NCBI GenBank assembly: GCA_021234155.1
Contig: JAJEKV010000271.1
Span: 374,001-438,000, forward strand
DNA: 64,000 bases
Reading direction: 5' to 3'
Origin: Isoetes taiwanensis
Lineage: Eukaryota; Streptophyta; Lycopodiopsida; Isoetales; Isoetaceae
In this document: one piece after another, positions 46,995 to 58,950 of the stretch
Position numbering within the stretch: the first letter of the stretch is position 1
Layout: every line of letters starts with the position of its first letter
Made by a program: the position numbers and the translations under genes
Notes under the pieces: model-generated
The model's input: only the letters and a program-made list of their open reading frames with translations
The model's database searches: none
Told to the model about the DNA's origin: nothing

Positions 46995-47720
46995 CTTGTG
47001 TTACTAATACGATGTAGTGATCAACGTTGCTGTGACGAGCGACTTGCAGATCAAAGACATGCTCAGAGTGCCATTGTATCGTGTTGTGGGCAAGGCGTGC
47101 GAGCCACCCAAGTATTCGATCCGAAGCAGCGCGGCATTGAGCTAGATCAAGTGAAGAATTATCGAAGGGGAGTGCCTTAAGCAGCTCTCAAAAGCCCGAC
47201 CTTATATTGTGTGGCAACATGTTGTACAAGTCATGGCGGGAATCACGAGGCTAGCAAGGATGGAAACCTAACCATGTTTTCAATAGCGGCGATGGCGTTC
47301 AAGTAATGTAGTGCAAGAGCGGCTCCGCCAGAGTTGAGGCAGCTAGATATTCATATAACCCATCAAAATGCACCATTTGGGATCCAAACACACACACACA
47401 ATTCTACCATGAATGGTGCATACCGTCCGCGCAAGGAGTTCCACCACTTGGTCATAGCTTCTATTCCATAGCGAAATCGTCTCAGTCTTTGCCTTTGCCT
47501 TGCTATCTTGGATTCGATGCCTCACATTCTTCACGTGCATTTTCAAGTTCTAGTACATCTGATTTGCGATGGCGTAACATATGTCCCCATCTTTCTTATT
47601 TCGACCTCCATTTCCGTTGGAGTATACGCATCAACCTGGTTCAATATATCACTCGTAAATCCTTGCAAAGCAGCATTCTCACATCTTTTGCGAAGCCTGG
47701 CAATAAGGGCAGCTAGAGAG
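46995..47720 (-). pseudogene. DUF668 (PSK SIMULATOR-like) fragment, copy 1
   Basis: Minus-strand frames give SLWNRSYDQVVELLARTVCT (about 47395-47475), then ALALHYLNAIAAIENMVRFP, DSRHDLYNMLPHNIRS and LGWLARLAHNTIQWHSEH. These segments occur in this order in plant proteins with DUF3475 and DUF668 (the PSI family): RHL.D.SLWN..YD.VV..LAR, then LALHYAN.I..IE, DLY..LP, and LRWLAPLAHN...W.SE. The N-terminal DUF3475 motif is missing and the frame shifts several times. This copy is less damaged than the one at 53630-54425. Confidence 0.65.
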
Positions 47721-47939
47721 GGAAGCTCTTTAAGCTTTTGTGTGCAAGCAAGGCCTAGAAAGCATGGCCGCTATAGAAACTAGTTTAAGGTCTTCTTTGC
47801 CCTTCATAACCAGCTCCTAAGGCAACCCACCTCTTCATCATTAAGGGACTGCCATAGCTGCATACATTTAGACATTACACTTCCTTAATCTGTTCATTAA
47901 AGTAGGCGCAAACATGTAAACACCCATATTTTACACCTT

Positions 47940-48590
47940 TCTTAATTGGTTACAACTCTAGCAAGACAAAAAAAACTCTTTTGGCACAATCTTGCTTTTA
48001 ATACTATGCTTCAGTATTTGGAGCCGATGTGACTGACTCCATACCTATTTGCATCACCTAAATTACTTGCCATTGTATGCTACAATGTTTATTTGCCATG
48101 TTATCTTCTGTATTTCTCACATGATAATCAAAGTTTTGTTGGAGGAAACATGTGCTTAAAAATCAAAAGAAAAAAACTATAATTACAACATCTACGCAAA
48201 TTCAAGGTTTATTGTGCATTCCCATGTGATGAAAAAAGCGAGAATGAAGCTTTTAAGGCATCCTCCATGGTGTCATTGTAATAAGTGCAAATCCAAAGTT
48301 GTATTGTGTATTCCCATTCGGATGCATGTTATGAGAAAGCAAACTGCAACTCTTTAAGGCATCCTTCCATGGCGTCATTGTAATAGGTGGAAATAACGGC
48401 CCGATAATAAGCAAATATAATAGCCAATTTGTTGCTTAGTAAGCAACATCACAGTATCAAGCTTTTATTTGTCTTCATTTGGTCTATTGTCACTAACCAT
48501 AGAAGCCTACTTGGAGTAACCTACATGTGTTCATTTATCATGACCAAACCATTAAACTATGCGTTTGATATGGGATAGCATTTAGAAGTT
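47940..48590. other. Spacer inside the duplicated block
   Basis: AT-rich non-coding DNA conserved between the two block copies (matching 55205-55850). An internal repeat is visible: AAGGCATCCTCCATGGTGTC near 48256 and AAGGCATCCTTCCATGGCGT near 48355, about 100 bases apart. Confidence 0.45.
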
Positions 48591-48606
48591 AAAAGTGGTC
48601 AAGTGT

Positions 48607-48702
48607 AATAGAATAGAATAGAATAGAATAGAATAGAATAGAATAGAATAGAATAGAATAGAATAGAATAGAATAGAATAGAATAGAATAGAATAGAATA
48701 GA
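48607..48702. repeat. (AATAG)19 microsatellite, LINE tail
   Basis: About 19 perfect AATAG units directly abut the LINE 3' end (TTTTTTAGCGTCCACGGAGA). At the matching place in copy 2 (55852-55890) only about eight units with AATAT variants remain. Terminal simple repeats of this kind are made by LINE RT slippage. Confidence 0.9.
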
Positions 48703-51065
48703 TTTTTTAGCGTCCACGGAGACCGATTGGCCTATGGTACCCAAACAAAAAAGAGAGCGACAAAGCGTATTCTTGACGGGATTAAAAACCCCACGAAGAA
48801 AGGGTTTTCGAAGGAAAAACCTTAGCAGTAATAAGTATGTTGGTACGATGTATAATTGTATAGGACAGTTCAATACCGTCCCGGAGGACACAACTGAGTT
48901 CGTGCATCAATAACCTCCTGGAGGTATGACCCCAACGAACCCACTGACGTCGTATTCAATAACTCATGCAACGGTTGGCCAGGCACTAGTAATCGAACAT
49001 ACCGCTCTCGGATATGGACAAACGCTGGGCAGATCTGGAGGGCATGACATTCATCCTCAATGGCATCCAGGTGGCAACAACGGCAAAGCCCTTTGAGCCG
49101 TGCTTCAAGGCTAGCGTCCCGTCTCAATCGAGGGGCGATATGCACCCGTCGCGAATGGAAGCTATAAGTCTGCGCTTCTTCATGGGCAAGCGGGTATACA
49201 AATCTTGGTGTGGGCCCTCTCATGAGCCTAGGGATTGACTTTGTCTGGCGATAGTGTGCCCGACTTAACGTCGCGTCGAGCATCGCATCCCGAGCTTGCG
49301 CGAAGGAAAGTAGCATCTAGGTACGAGCTTAAGTGCCTTGTGATCTTTCTTTGTCTTTACATATACGCATCTATTTGCACATACACCCAAGCGTGAGAAC
49401 CTTTGAAGCTTGCTTGTCCTTCCAGCAGGTTTTCGGGCATTGGGGATCCATCGCCATGGCCAAAGCAAGGTTAGGCAAGCGTGTATCACCCATAGCGACC
49501 ACCTTTTGGAAGTAAATGATATGGCGTTCCAATGCGGCTTGTTGAAGGGATAGAAAACTGTCTCTGGAGTAGGATCTGGTATGGGGCGTGGACTTTACCC
49601 CAAGGGCTCGTGCCAAGAAGGCTTTACGCACTTGCTTTCGAGGTCATTCAGTGTTGAGGGATATGTGGACCCCACACTTCTGCCCCATACAAGAGGACCG
49701 GCTCGACCAAGGCCCAAAACAAGTGTGACTAGTGGCCCCATGCATACAACTCGCCTTGTGGTACATTTGTTACGCATGGCATATAGTCTTTCAACCCAGT
49801 GTGAGCATGGCTGATGGCAACAAACCAATGGATGGTAGCAGAAACTTCGATCCCCAAGTACTTGTAGGTCGGAGCCACCTCTACATCTTGTCCCTGGTAA
49901 GTGAATGAGGAAGCCTTGGGTGACGGGATAATGAAACTAGCAGCACCCTAGTTTTAGCCAAGTTAACTTCGCATGCCGGTGAATCGGCAAAAAAAAGTGT
50001 CAAAGCATCGGTGATGTTGCATGTCCCCACGGGTATAGGCGAGAGGTTATCATCGGCATATATGAGTTTTGGATTGTGTGATGCATGAGATGGCCCGCAC
50101 CTCCATGCTCGAGAGCCAATCTTCGGTGGTCAATGTATAGGCCAAAAGTGTGGGGAGAGGGGGCAACCACGGCGCACTCAATAGTACTAATTACCGGCTG
50201 TTTTGCGATGTGATACTGACTGAGCATGCCCATTATAGCCTATATCTTGCATTCTACAAGTCAAGGGGTCCCATTTTGCCTTGATCATCCCATAACTTTT
50301 GTCGAGGGCCTTTGTCTCAAAAGCTTTTGCGAAATCCGGGAAACAGCGATTACAAAGTTTTGTCGGTGATTTCCGCTATCCTCAATCAATGTGCTTGAGT
50401 GAAGATATGATCAATGGTGGAATCGTGGGCGAAAGCACACTGTGTGAGAGCTTCGTGACATCGACCTCCTCTACCCATATTGTCGGCCGTTGCTCAAGGA
50501 TGCCGGCCAATAGTTTTGCAAAGAGCTGACCATAATAGTGCGATAGTTGGCGGGCATTGAGGGTCTCCTGCCTTGTATATGTGCACAACTCTACTTAGTG
50601 GTCCCGCTGCGGCGGGGAAGCCTTCTTGCAATGCTTTATTGAATAATGCGCGAGGATAGGCACCCGTGGAGCCCAGAGCCCATTTGAAGTTCGAATGCAT
50701 GCCCGTCTAAATCTGGCGCCTTCCCATTAGCTAGGCGTTGTAGGCCCATGATGACATCCCCTCTGTGATGGCGAGAGCCATGCCTATCTGTGGAGGGATC
50801 TGGTGTCCGGCCCGTGGGAGTGAATTAAAGGCTGTGACAAGCACTGTACCCATTGCTCGAGGGTGATGTTCCCCGTAGGGCGCATGCGGTCTTGCTCGAT
50901 ACCCTTCTCGAGAATGTCTTGGGGTGCCGATCGGGGAGACCAAACATTTGTTGCTGATGCTGCTCTGAGGTATCTAGCTTTCTTGTTCTTGAGGAAGGAA
51001 GAGTATGTGGAGAAAGGCTCGCTAGGCCATTGTTTGTGTAGCTCAGCTTGACGTTGTGCATTGTA
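48607..51065 (-). mobile_element. LINE, 5'-truncated, minus strand (block copy 1)
   Basis: From the 3' end: (AATAG)n, the conserved tail block and the AAAACCC/GGGTTTT stem (48781-48806), then an open C-terminus (48870-49316) with LCRCCHLDAIEDECHALQIC and PAFVHIRERY, the LINE zinc knuckle. AALERHIIYFQKVVAMGDTR follows near 49500, a YADD-like motif C (LIYADD) near 50060, and a FAKAFETKALD-like motif A near 50310. The 5' end reads KNKKARYL near 50985 and is cut at about 51065. Many frame changes occur. EN is missing. It belongs to the same family as the 25-29 kb LINE, judging by the shared tail. Confidence 0.65.
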
Positions 51066-52775
51066 GTGGAAAGAGCATTATCTATTTAGGTCAGGCTAAT
51101 AGAATTTATGGGGGTTCTAATGCCAGAATTAGGTGTCCTTCTATCCAGTTTAGAGTTATTTCTTATTAAGCTAACCGACATAAGTTAAGTAGACATCGAT
51201 TGATCTGAATTGGTTGCACATGGAACTAGTTGAATTTAGATATTAAATTCATGCGAGAAAGTGTCTACATTTGCATGCTTATCTTTATATTTTGGCCAAG
51301 TAGTTTGTTCTTTCAAGAAAGGATTTGCATTTTGGCCTCGCTTTTCTCTCTGATGGGATTTTATTATGTCTATGAGTTTGAATAGAATTGAAACTACAAT
51401 TGCTTTGGTCACTATATCAGGGTAGAATTGAAAGTAGAATTGTTCCGGTCACTATATCAGGGGATATAGGTGTTTATATAATGAACAAAAGCAATTCATA
51501 ACTTGGCTGAGAAATAGAGGAGAACCACGATGCATCCTCAGCCAATAGCTATTGGCATGTCTATACATGACGGTGATAACTTCATTTCAATTTGTTATTA
51601 TCGTTCATTCACAAGTTTATGCTATTTTTTATTACTTGAAATATCATGAAATGCGTTCAAATTTAGCGACTTAGGACTTACGATGTAAGTTATCTTTCTT
51701 GTTCTTATATGAATTTGATAGAAATTGCCATAGAAATGACTACATCTAACCAAGTATAAAAGTGAATGCAACCTATCAATACGTGTATTGCACTTTTGGT
51801 CCCAAAGGGCGGATATCATCTGATTCATAAATATTATTGATAGGTTCCTTTTCAAGGGGTTTGATCGTGGTTGTGTGTTTCTTTATTCAAAGATAATTAT
51901 AATGAAAGGGTGTAAGGCATAAAGGATTTGACACAAGGCAATTATCTGTCTAAGCGCTTTTTGGATTTTATCGCATTTTTGAAGACTATGAGTAGTTTTT
52001 AAAATTCTTAACCATGATTTCTTTGCCGGTGCTTTCGGGCGTCTTTGATATGTGCTCAATACAAAGTGTTATTTGAAAATGTCAAGACCATGTTCCTATT
52101 TTATAATATCTTTGGATACTATATTTGATACCACTAGTTCCTATTTCCATATAACTAATAATGGTGCAGATTCCTTTTCTTCCCACTGAAATGAGCCACT
52201 GGATGTTATTTAAAATGGAATGGCATCTATATTATCTTAATTTGGGTCGTCTTGTAAAACTTATGTTTAATTCTTACCTTTAACTTTAACCAATCTAAGC
52301 TATGTTGTCTTCATTATAGAGGCTATATATGCTTCACATCCCAACAAAGAGGGGAACATGTATGCGTGTATCCACGAGTAATTCGTATCTCATATCTTCC
52401 AATTTGCTTCTTGCTTGATGTAAGAGCATTCTAGGGTCGTTCTATGCATGGGTCAAGTAACCAATGAGTACACAGCTCTAGTTTAGGGCATAGATCTTAC
52501 TTGATAGTAAAATTTAGTGATTCTAAATAGAGGTTTTAAGGACATATATGTTATGGCGACTTACGGGTGCGAAGCATATCCACATGCGTTGATTCTCTTC
52601 TTTGTTGGAGTCTTAGAGTTTTTGTAAAGTACTCAGTCAGCTTCATCCTATTTGACAATGGAATTTCTTGATTCATGTATAACTTTGGGGGACCTAATGA
52701 CATAAATGATTTTTTTTATTGTCATTTTTCTGATCATTTACTTTTTGTTAACTAGATGATAACACTGACGAGGTA
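51066..52775. other. Intergenic, no gene seen
   Basis: AT-rich unique DNA between the two mosaic blocks. A short internal repeat, GTCACTATATCAGG, occurs at about 51409 and 51449. No coding, RNA or mobile-element signature was found. Confidence 0.4.
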
Positions 52776-53349
52776 TCAATAGCAATCATAAGATTGTTGG
52801 AAGGTGTTGTCGACCAATGGGGGGCGGCTTGCACTTTTTATTGGCGGGAAAAGCATGCAAGAGAAGTATGTCCTTGCTATTTATGCTTGAATAAGGAATT
52901 GTTTGCAGCTTTCTTCTAGTCTTCTTAATGCTAAGAATTGTAGATGAGTATCCTATTTAAGTGGTTCATAAACCATTATTGCTTATCATACCTATTATTG
53001 GTCGTGATAGTATTCATAGCACTGTATGTCCCCTTTCCATTCTTTATTTGTATTTCCCGTGTTTATTCCTTGTACAATTTGAAATCGTCAGCATCTCCTT
53101 TTTACAGGCGTGTTAGGGCTTGATATGGCCGATTGACTATGGCTTGCAATCGATTGTTTTCACGGAAAGCGAAAGTGGTTAGCTTTGTGTGACATAAAGG
53201 ACTTGATGAAACAAGATAGTGGAAATTAATTTTTTGTTCTAAATAGAGAAATTTCGGTGATGATATGATCCAAAACAAAAAGCAATAATCCCCTTTAAAC
53301 AATATAATAGTAGGGGAATGAGCAGGAAGATAATATTTGTTTGTGTTAA

Positions 53350-53690
53350 AAGCGTGCCATTCTCTTCCTTGGTGCGGTTTATAGAAGCTTCATTGGGAAA
53401 TCTTGACATACATATTTCATCATCAACATCGGCCGGGGATGGCTTTATTTTGTTATTAAGTGAATGTTTGTTGTGTGGATGTGGAGTATCTTGTTGCTGG
53501 TGGTACGTTGGAAAATTATCTAATAAGAAATTGGCATAGAAAATTGAGCACGAAGGTCGTTATCCAATTGCCTTTGGAAAATTATCTAATAAGAAATTGG
53601 CATAAAAATTGAGCACGAAGGTCGTTATACAACTTACCTTTGGATCTCTCAAGGGAATAAAGATATGGAACTTCTATTTTGTTGATTGTG
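53350..53690 (+). pseudogene. Raf-like MAP3K kinase fragment, copy 2
   Basis: Matches 46672-46990: VPFSSLVRFIEASLGNLDIH is readable, then the frame breaks where copy 1 has VTVIKSNVCC. The local duplication containing GAAAATTATCTAATAAGAAA is also present, so it predates the block duplication. Confidence 0.55.
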
Positions 53691-54425
53691 TTACTAATCG
53701 ATGTAGTGATCAGCGTTCTTTGTGACAAGCGACTTGCGGATCAAAGGCGTGCTTTGAGTGCCATTGTATCGTGTTGTGGGCAAGGCATGCGAGCCACCCA
53801 AGTATTCGATCGAGCGGTAGCGGCATTGAGCTAGATCAAGTGAAGAATTATCGAAGGGGAGAGCCTTAAAACGCGCTCTCAAAACTGACCTTATATTGTG
53901 TGGCAACATGTTGTACAAGTCATGGCGGGAATCTGAGGCTAGCAAGGATGGAAACCTAACCATGTTTTCAATGGCGGCGATGGCGTTCAAGTAATGTAGT
54001 GCAAGAGCAGCTCGCCAAGAGTTGAGGCAGACTAGATATTCATATAACCCATCAAAATGCACCATTTGGGATCAAACACACACACAATTCTACCCATGAA
54101 TGGTGCATACAGTCCGCGCAAGGAGTTCCACCACTTGGTCATAGCTTCTATTCCATAGCGAAAATCGTCTCAGTCTTTGCCTTTGCCTTGCTATCTTCCG
54201 TTCACGATGCCTCACATTTCTTCACGCGTGCATTTTTCAAGTTCTAGTACATCTGATTTGCGATGGCGCCAACATATGTCCCCATCTTTTTATTTCGGCC
54301 TCCATTTCCGTTGGAGTATGCGCATCAATCACGGTTCAATATATCACTTTCGTAAATCCTTGCAAAGCGACATTCTCACATATTTTGCCAAGCCCGGCAG
54401 CAAGGGCGACTAGAGAGGGAAGCTC
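53630..54425 (-). pseudogene. DUF668 (PSK SIMULATOR-like) fragment, copy 2
   Basis: ALALHYLNAIAAIENMVRFP, DSRHDLYNMLPHNIRSVLRA and RFKALPFDNSSLDLAQCR are in one frame (53694-54065); after that the frame is lost where copy 1 reads AASDRILGWLARLAHN. Upstream on the minus strand a broken SLWNRSYDQVVELLARTV-like stretch is still visible. Same origin as 46995-47720. Confidence 0.6.
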
Positions 54426-54666
54426 CTTAAGCTTTTTGTGTGCAAGCAAGGCCTAGAAAATTGACCTCGCTAACAGAAACTAGTTTAAGGTCTTCTTTGC
54501 CCTTCATAACCGGCTCCTAAGGCAACCCACCTCTTCATCATTAAGGACGCCATAGTCGCATACATTTAGACATTGCACTTCCTTAATCTGTTCATTAAAG
54601 TAGGCGCATTAAAGTAGGCGCAAACATGTAAACACCCATATTCTACACCTTTCTTAATTGGTTACA

Positions 54667-55203
54667 ACTCTAGATGACCAATACAATCTCATGAACTCAG
54701 TCAGTTTGTGTTAATAAAACCTACATAAAAATCACTACATGATAGAGTAGCAACTTTACTAATAAATACAAACACTATTGCTTTTGGGTTCGTTTACTAT
54801 CTCAGTCATGTCATAAGTTCGAGTCCAAATAGACAATGAGCGCCTTTTTGGACTAAGAAAATGACAACTTGTATTCGTAGCATTTATATGGCTCCACACA
54901 AAATAAACAAGACCCAACTTAAAAGAACAAAACAGAACCTATAAAAATACACTCTCGGGCCATCGGACCCCTCGTGCACAACACCTTGTTAATCTTGCAT
55001 TGGTTGCATGTGTAAATCGTGTTCGTTTGAATATGTAGATTGGAATTTGGCTTTTCTATTTGAGTTAATAAACTATTAAGCGACTTTTTCATTAGAAGGT
55101 AAGTTGTAACAACAGAACTGGAGTTATGCATTGATAGATACAGGAACATGCCACAATATAGCTTTTAGCCTTGTACTTCATATTTAGAGCAAAGATGACT
55201 CCC
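54667..55203. mobile_element. Insertion of about 540 bp in block copy 2, SINE-like
   Basis: This segment interrupts homology with copy 1 between CAACTCTAG and CAAGACAAAA. It contains ATAAGTTCGAGTCCAAAT (near 54810), which resembles a pol III B box, and otherwise no coding. No clear target duplication or terminal inverted repeat was found. Confidence 0.4.
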
Positions 55204-55850
55204 ATAGCAAGACAAAAAAACTCTTTTGGCACAATCTTGCTTTTAATACTATGCTTTCAAAGATATTTGGAGCCGAGGTGGTGACTCCATACCTATTTGC
55301 ATCACTTAAATTACTTGCCATTGTATGCTACAATGTTTATTTGCCATGTTATCTTACGTATTTCTCACATGATAATCAAAGTTTTGTTGGAGGAAACATG
55401 TGCTTAAAATCAAAAAAAGAAAAACTATAATTACAACATCTACGCAAATTCAAGGTTGTATTGTGCATTCCCATGTGATGAAAAAGGAGAATGAAGCTTT
55501 TAAGGCATCCTCCATGGTGTCATTGTAATAAGTGCAAATCAAAGTTGTATTGTGTATTCCCATTAGGATGCATGTTATGAGAAGCAAAAAGCGCAACTCT
55601 TTAAGGCATCCTTCCATGGCGTCATTGTAATAGGTGGAAATAACGGCAGATAATAAGCAAATATAATAAGCAAAGCTGTTGCTTAGTAAGCAACATCCGT
55701 ATCGAGCTTTTATTTGTCTTCATTTGGTCTATTGTCACTAACCATAGAAGCCTACTTAGAGTAACCTACATGTGTTCATTTATCATGACCAAGCCATTAA
55801 ACTATGCGTTTGATATGGGATAGCATTTAGAAGTTAAAAGTGGTCGTGTA

Positions 55851-58480
55851 ATAGAATAGAATAGAATATAATAGAATATAATAGAATATAATAGATTTTT
55901 TAGCGTCCACAGAGAACGATTGGCCTATGGGACCCAAACAAAAGAAGCAAAAGCGTATTCGATAGGATTAAAAACCCCCCCCAGAAGGTTTTGAAGGAAA
56001 ACCTTAGCGATAATAAGTATCTTTGGCACGATGTATAATTGTATAGGACAGTTCAATACCGTCCCGGAGGACACAACTGAGTTCGTGCATCAATAACCTC
56101 CTGGAGGTATGACCCCAACGAACCCGATGTCGTATTCAATAACTCATGCAGCGGTTGGCGGGCACTAGTAATGTCGAACATACCGCTCTCGGATATGGAC
56201 AAACCGGGCAGATCCGGAGGGCATGACATTCATCCTCAATGGCATCCGGTGGCAACACGGCAAAGCCCTTTGCGCCCGCGTGCTTCCGAGCCTAAGCGTC
56301 TGTCTCAATCGGAGGCGATGTGCACCCTGCTTGAATGGAAGCTATAAGTCCTGCGCTTCTTCATGGGCAAGCTGGGTATACAAATCTTGGTGTGGGCCTC
56401 TCATGAGCCTAGGATTGACTTCTTTAGCGATAGTGTGCCCGCTTAGCGAAGCGTCGAGCATCACGCATCGAGCTTCGCGAAGGAAAGTAGCATCTAGGTA
56501 CGAGCTTAAGTGCCTTGTGATCTTTCTTTGTCTTTACATACGCATCTGCTTTTGCACACCCCAGCGTGAGAACCAGCGAGCTTGCTTGTCCTTCCTTGAC
56601 AGGTTTTCGGGCATTGGGGATCCATCGCCATGGCCAAAGCAAGGTTAGGCAAGCGTGTATCACCCATAGCGACCACCTTTTTGAAGTAAATCATATGGCG
56701 TTCCAATGCGGCTTGTTGAAGGGATAGAAACTGTCTCACGGAGTAGGATCGGTATGGGCGTGGACTTTACCCCAAAGGGCTCGTGCAAGAAGGCTTTCTG
56801 CACTTGCTCGAGGTCATTCCAGGTGTTGAGGGATATCACCGGACCCCACACTTCTGCCCCATACAAGAGGACCGGCTCGACCAAGGCCCGAAACAAGTGT
56901 GACTAGTGGCCCCAGGCATACAACTCTGCCTTGTGGCTGTTGTTCTGCATGGCATATAGTGCTTTCCAACCCGCCGTGACCCGCAGCACGATGGCGACAT
57001 CCCAATGGGTGGTAGCGGCTTCGATCCCCAAGTACTTGTAGGTCGGAGCCACCTCTACATCTTGTCCCCGGTAAATGAATGAGGGAAGCCTTGGCTGATG
57101 GGATAATGAAACTAGGAGCACCCTAGTTTTGGCCAAGTTAACTCGCATGCGATTGAATCAAAAAAATGTCAAAGAGCATCTGGTGATGTTGCACGCCCCA
57201 CAGAGTATAGGCGTGAGGTTGACATCACAAGATATATGAGTTCACGGATTGTGTGATGCATGAGATGGCGCCGCACCTCCATGCTCGGAGAGCTAATCTT
57301 CCGGTGGTCAATGTATAGGCCAAAGAGTGTGGGGAGAGGGGCAACCCCGACGCACTCCAATAGTACTAATTACCTAGCTGTTTTGACGATGTGATAGGAC
57401 ACGAGCATGCCTCATTATAGCCTATATATCTTGCATTCTACAAGTCAAGGGAGGTCCCCGGCCCTGCGCTTGATGCGTCCCATAACCCGTCCGGGGCACG
57501 TGTCAAAAGCTTTTTAAATCCAAGCAACAAGACAAGTTTTGTCGGTGATTCCTGCTATCCTCAATCAATGTGCGCAGAGTGAAGATATGATCAATGGTGG
57601 AATGCACGGGCCAAAAGCACACTTTTGTGAGAGCTTCGCACATGCCTCCTCTACCCATATTGTATATTTGCTCAAGGATGCCCGACCAGCGGTTTGCAAA
57701 AGAGAGAGCTGACCATAATAGATACGATAGTTGGTAGGGCATTGAGGGTCTCCTGCCTTGTATATGTGCACAACTCTACTTAGTGGTCCCGCTGCTTGAG
57801 GAGGAAGCCTTCTTGCAATGCTTTATTGAATAATGCGAGGATAGGCACCGTGGAGGCCCGACCCATTTGAAGTTCGAATGCATGCCATCTAAATCTGCTG
57901 CCTTCCCATTAGCTAGGCGTTGTAGGCCCATGATGACATCCCCTCTGTGATGACCAGAGCCATGCCTATCTGTGGAGGGACTAATGTCAGGTGGAGTGGG
58001 TTGTAAAATTTTGTGGCAAATCTTGTACCATTGCTCACGAGGGTAATGTTCACAATAAGAACATGCCCGGTCTTTTTCCGATTACCCTTCTCGAGAATGT
58101 CTTGGGGTCTTAGATCCGGAGACTAAACATCACATTCGATGCTCATGAGGTATCTAGCTTTCTTGTTCTTGAGGAAGAAAACGATTGGCCGGATGGCACA
58201 TGTGGTGAGGAGGTGGGATGGATTGACTTGCCGGGTTCGTGTTTGAGCTCGACACTCATCATCGAACCATCTATTAGCGGGGAAGGTGGCAGCCCGAGGT
58301 CGGGCCGTTGAGGCCTCTCCCAAAGCATTTCTCGAAGAAGAAGGTGAGTCAGTGAGCGGATTGGCGTTATTGAAGTGTGGGGGTCGCGGCGGATCTCCCC
58401 GGCCAGTCCTACTCGGCAGTTGGGCATAGGTCCCACAGATTAAGTAGTCCCGGTAGCCGGGCACACAGGGGTGTTGAGGC
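55851..58480 (-). mobile_element. LINE, minus strand (block copy 2)
   Basis: Same element as 48607-51065, extending further 5'. Motifs include AALERHMIYFKKVVAMGDTR (about 56650-56700), a KAFDT-like motif A near 57500, and STIDHIFTLRTLIEDSRNHR, the RT segment before motif A. The linker holds TFPANRWFDDECRAQTRTRQ (about 58220-58290), the counterpart of PRNQWFDAECKEHKRR in the 25-29 kb LINE. Frame changes are frequent. The endonuclease domain is not seen; upstream of about 58480 the sequence is different. Confidence 0.6.
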
Positions 58481-58950
58481 ATTAGATATCACGAGGGGAG
58501 CTTGCCAATGGAGATGCAGCGGGGGCTGGTGGTTGCGAGTCCACTTCCTCGTCCCAGAGTGTAATACGTTTCCATTGGAAAGATGGGTAACCTGGATGCG
58601 AGATCTTGTTCTTCAACCAGCAGATAATCCACCACACTAGAGCCGCCCCTTGGTTCTCCCTGTCTACAAGTCGGCTGTTTGGAAGATGGTGTTGAAGGTG
58701 TTCTGGCAAAACCTTCAACCTCGGTGGTTTAGAACCTCCGGTTGCTTGAGGCAACCACTCTCGAGAGTCAAAGATTCCGAAATAGTGCACAAAAGTTCTT
58801 TGGGAGTATGTTTCCACTGAAGGCCAAAAAGTCTGCTCCACAAAATAACTTGCAGAATATGATCTATAAAGCTATGGATATGGATGTCTCTCCTCAAGAT
58901 GCTCAACACTTGATACTAACAGACTGCAAAAACTCAGTGAGATCTGACTA
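58480..58950 (-). pseudogene. Unidentified retroelement-like ORF
   Basis: A minus-strand frame reads EQTFWPSVETYSQRTFVHYF, GIFDSREWLPQATGG and GAALVWWIICWLKNKISHPG. It is rich in Trp and looks like genuine old coding sequence, but I recognise no family. It directly precedes the LINE linker in the same orientation, so it may be part of a related element or of a second element into which the LINE inserted. Confidence 0.35.

Larger units (their letters stand above)
46052..50995. repeat. Duplicated mosaic block, copy 1
   Basis: Starts TCAATAGCAATCATAAGATT and is collinear with 52781-58175, apart from an extra insert of about 540 bp in the second copy. Contents in order: SET-domain fragment (+), Raf-like kinase fragment (+), DUF668 fragment (-), spacer, and a 5'-truncated LINE (-). 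It is probably a segmental duplication, or two insertions of one chimeric element. The clear homology ends near 50995 in the LINE linker. Confidence 0.75.
52781..58175. repeat. Duplicated mosaic block, copy 2
   Basis: Homologous to 46052-50995, in the same order and orientation, with an extra insertion at about 54667-55203. Differences from copy 1 concentrate at CAG, CTG and CCG triplets and are often length changes. The left flanks of the two copies differ (DEGP1 fragment in copy 1, unique DNA here), which fixes the left border near TCAATAGCAATC. Confidence 0.75.

Noticed and set aside
48589-48891. Minus-strand ORF with a repeated LFYSI peptide
   Set aside because: It is the translation of the (AATAG)n microsatellite, whose 5-base unit keeps a frame open.
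54667-55203. Helitron insertion, because the left flank ends CTAG
   Set aside because: The CTAG belongs to the shared flank, no TC start or subterminal hairpin fits, and the join is not an A-T site.
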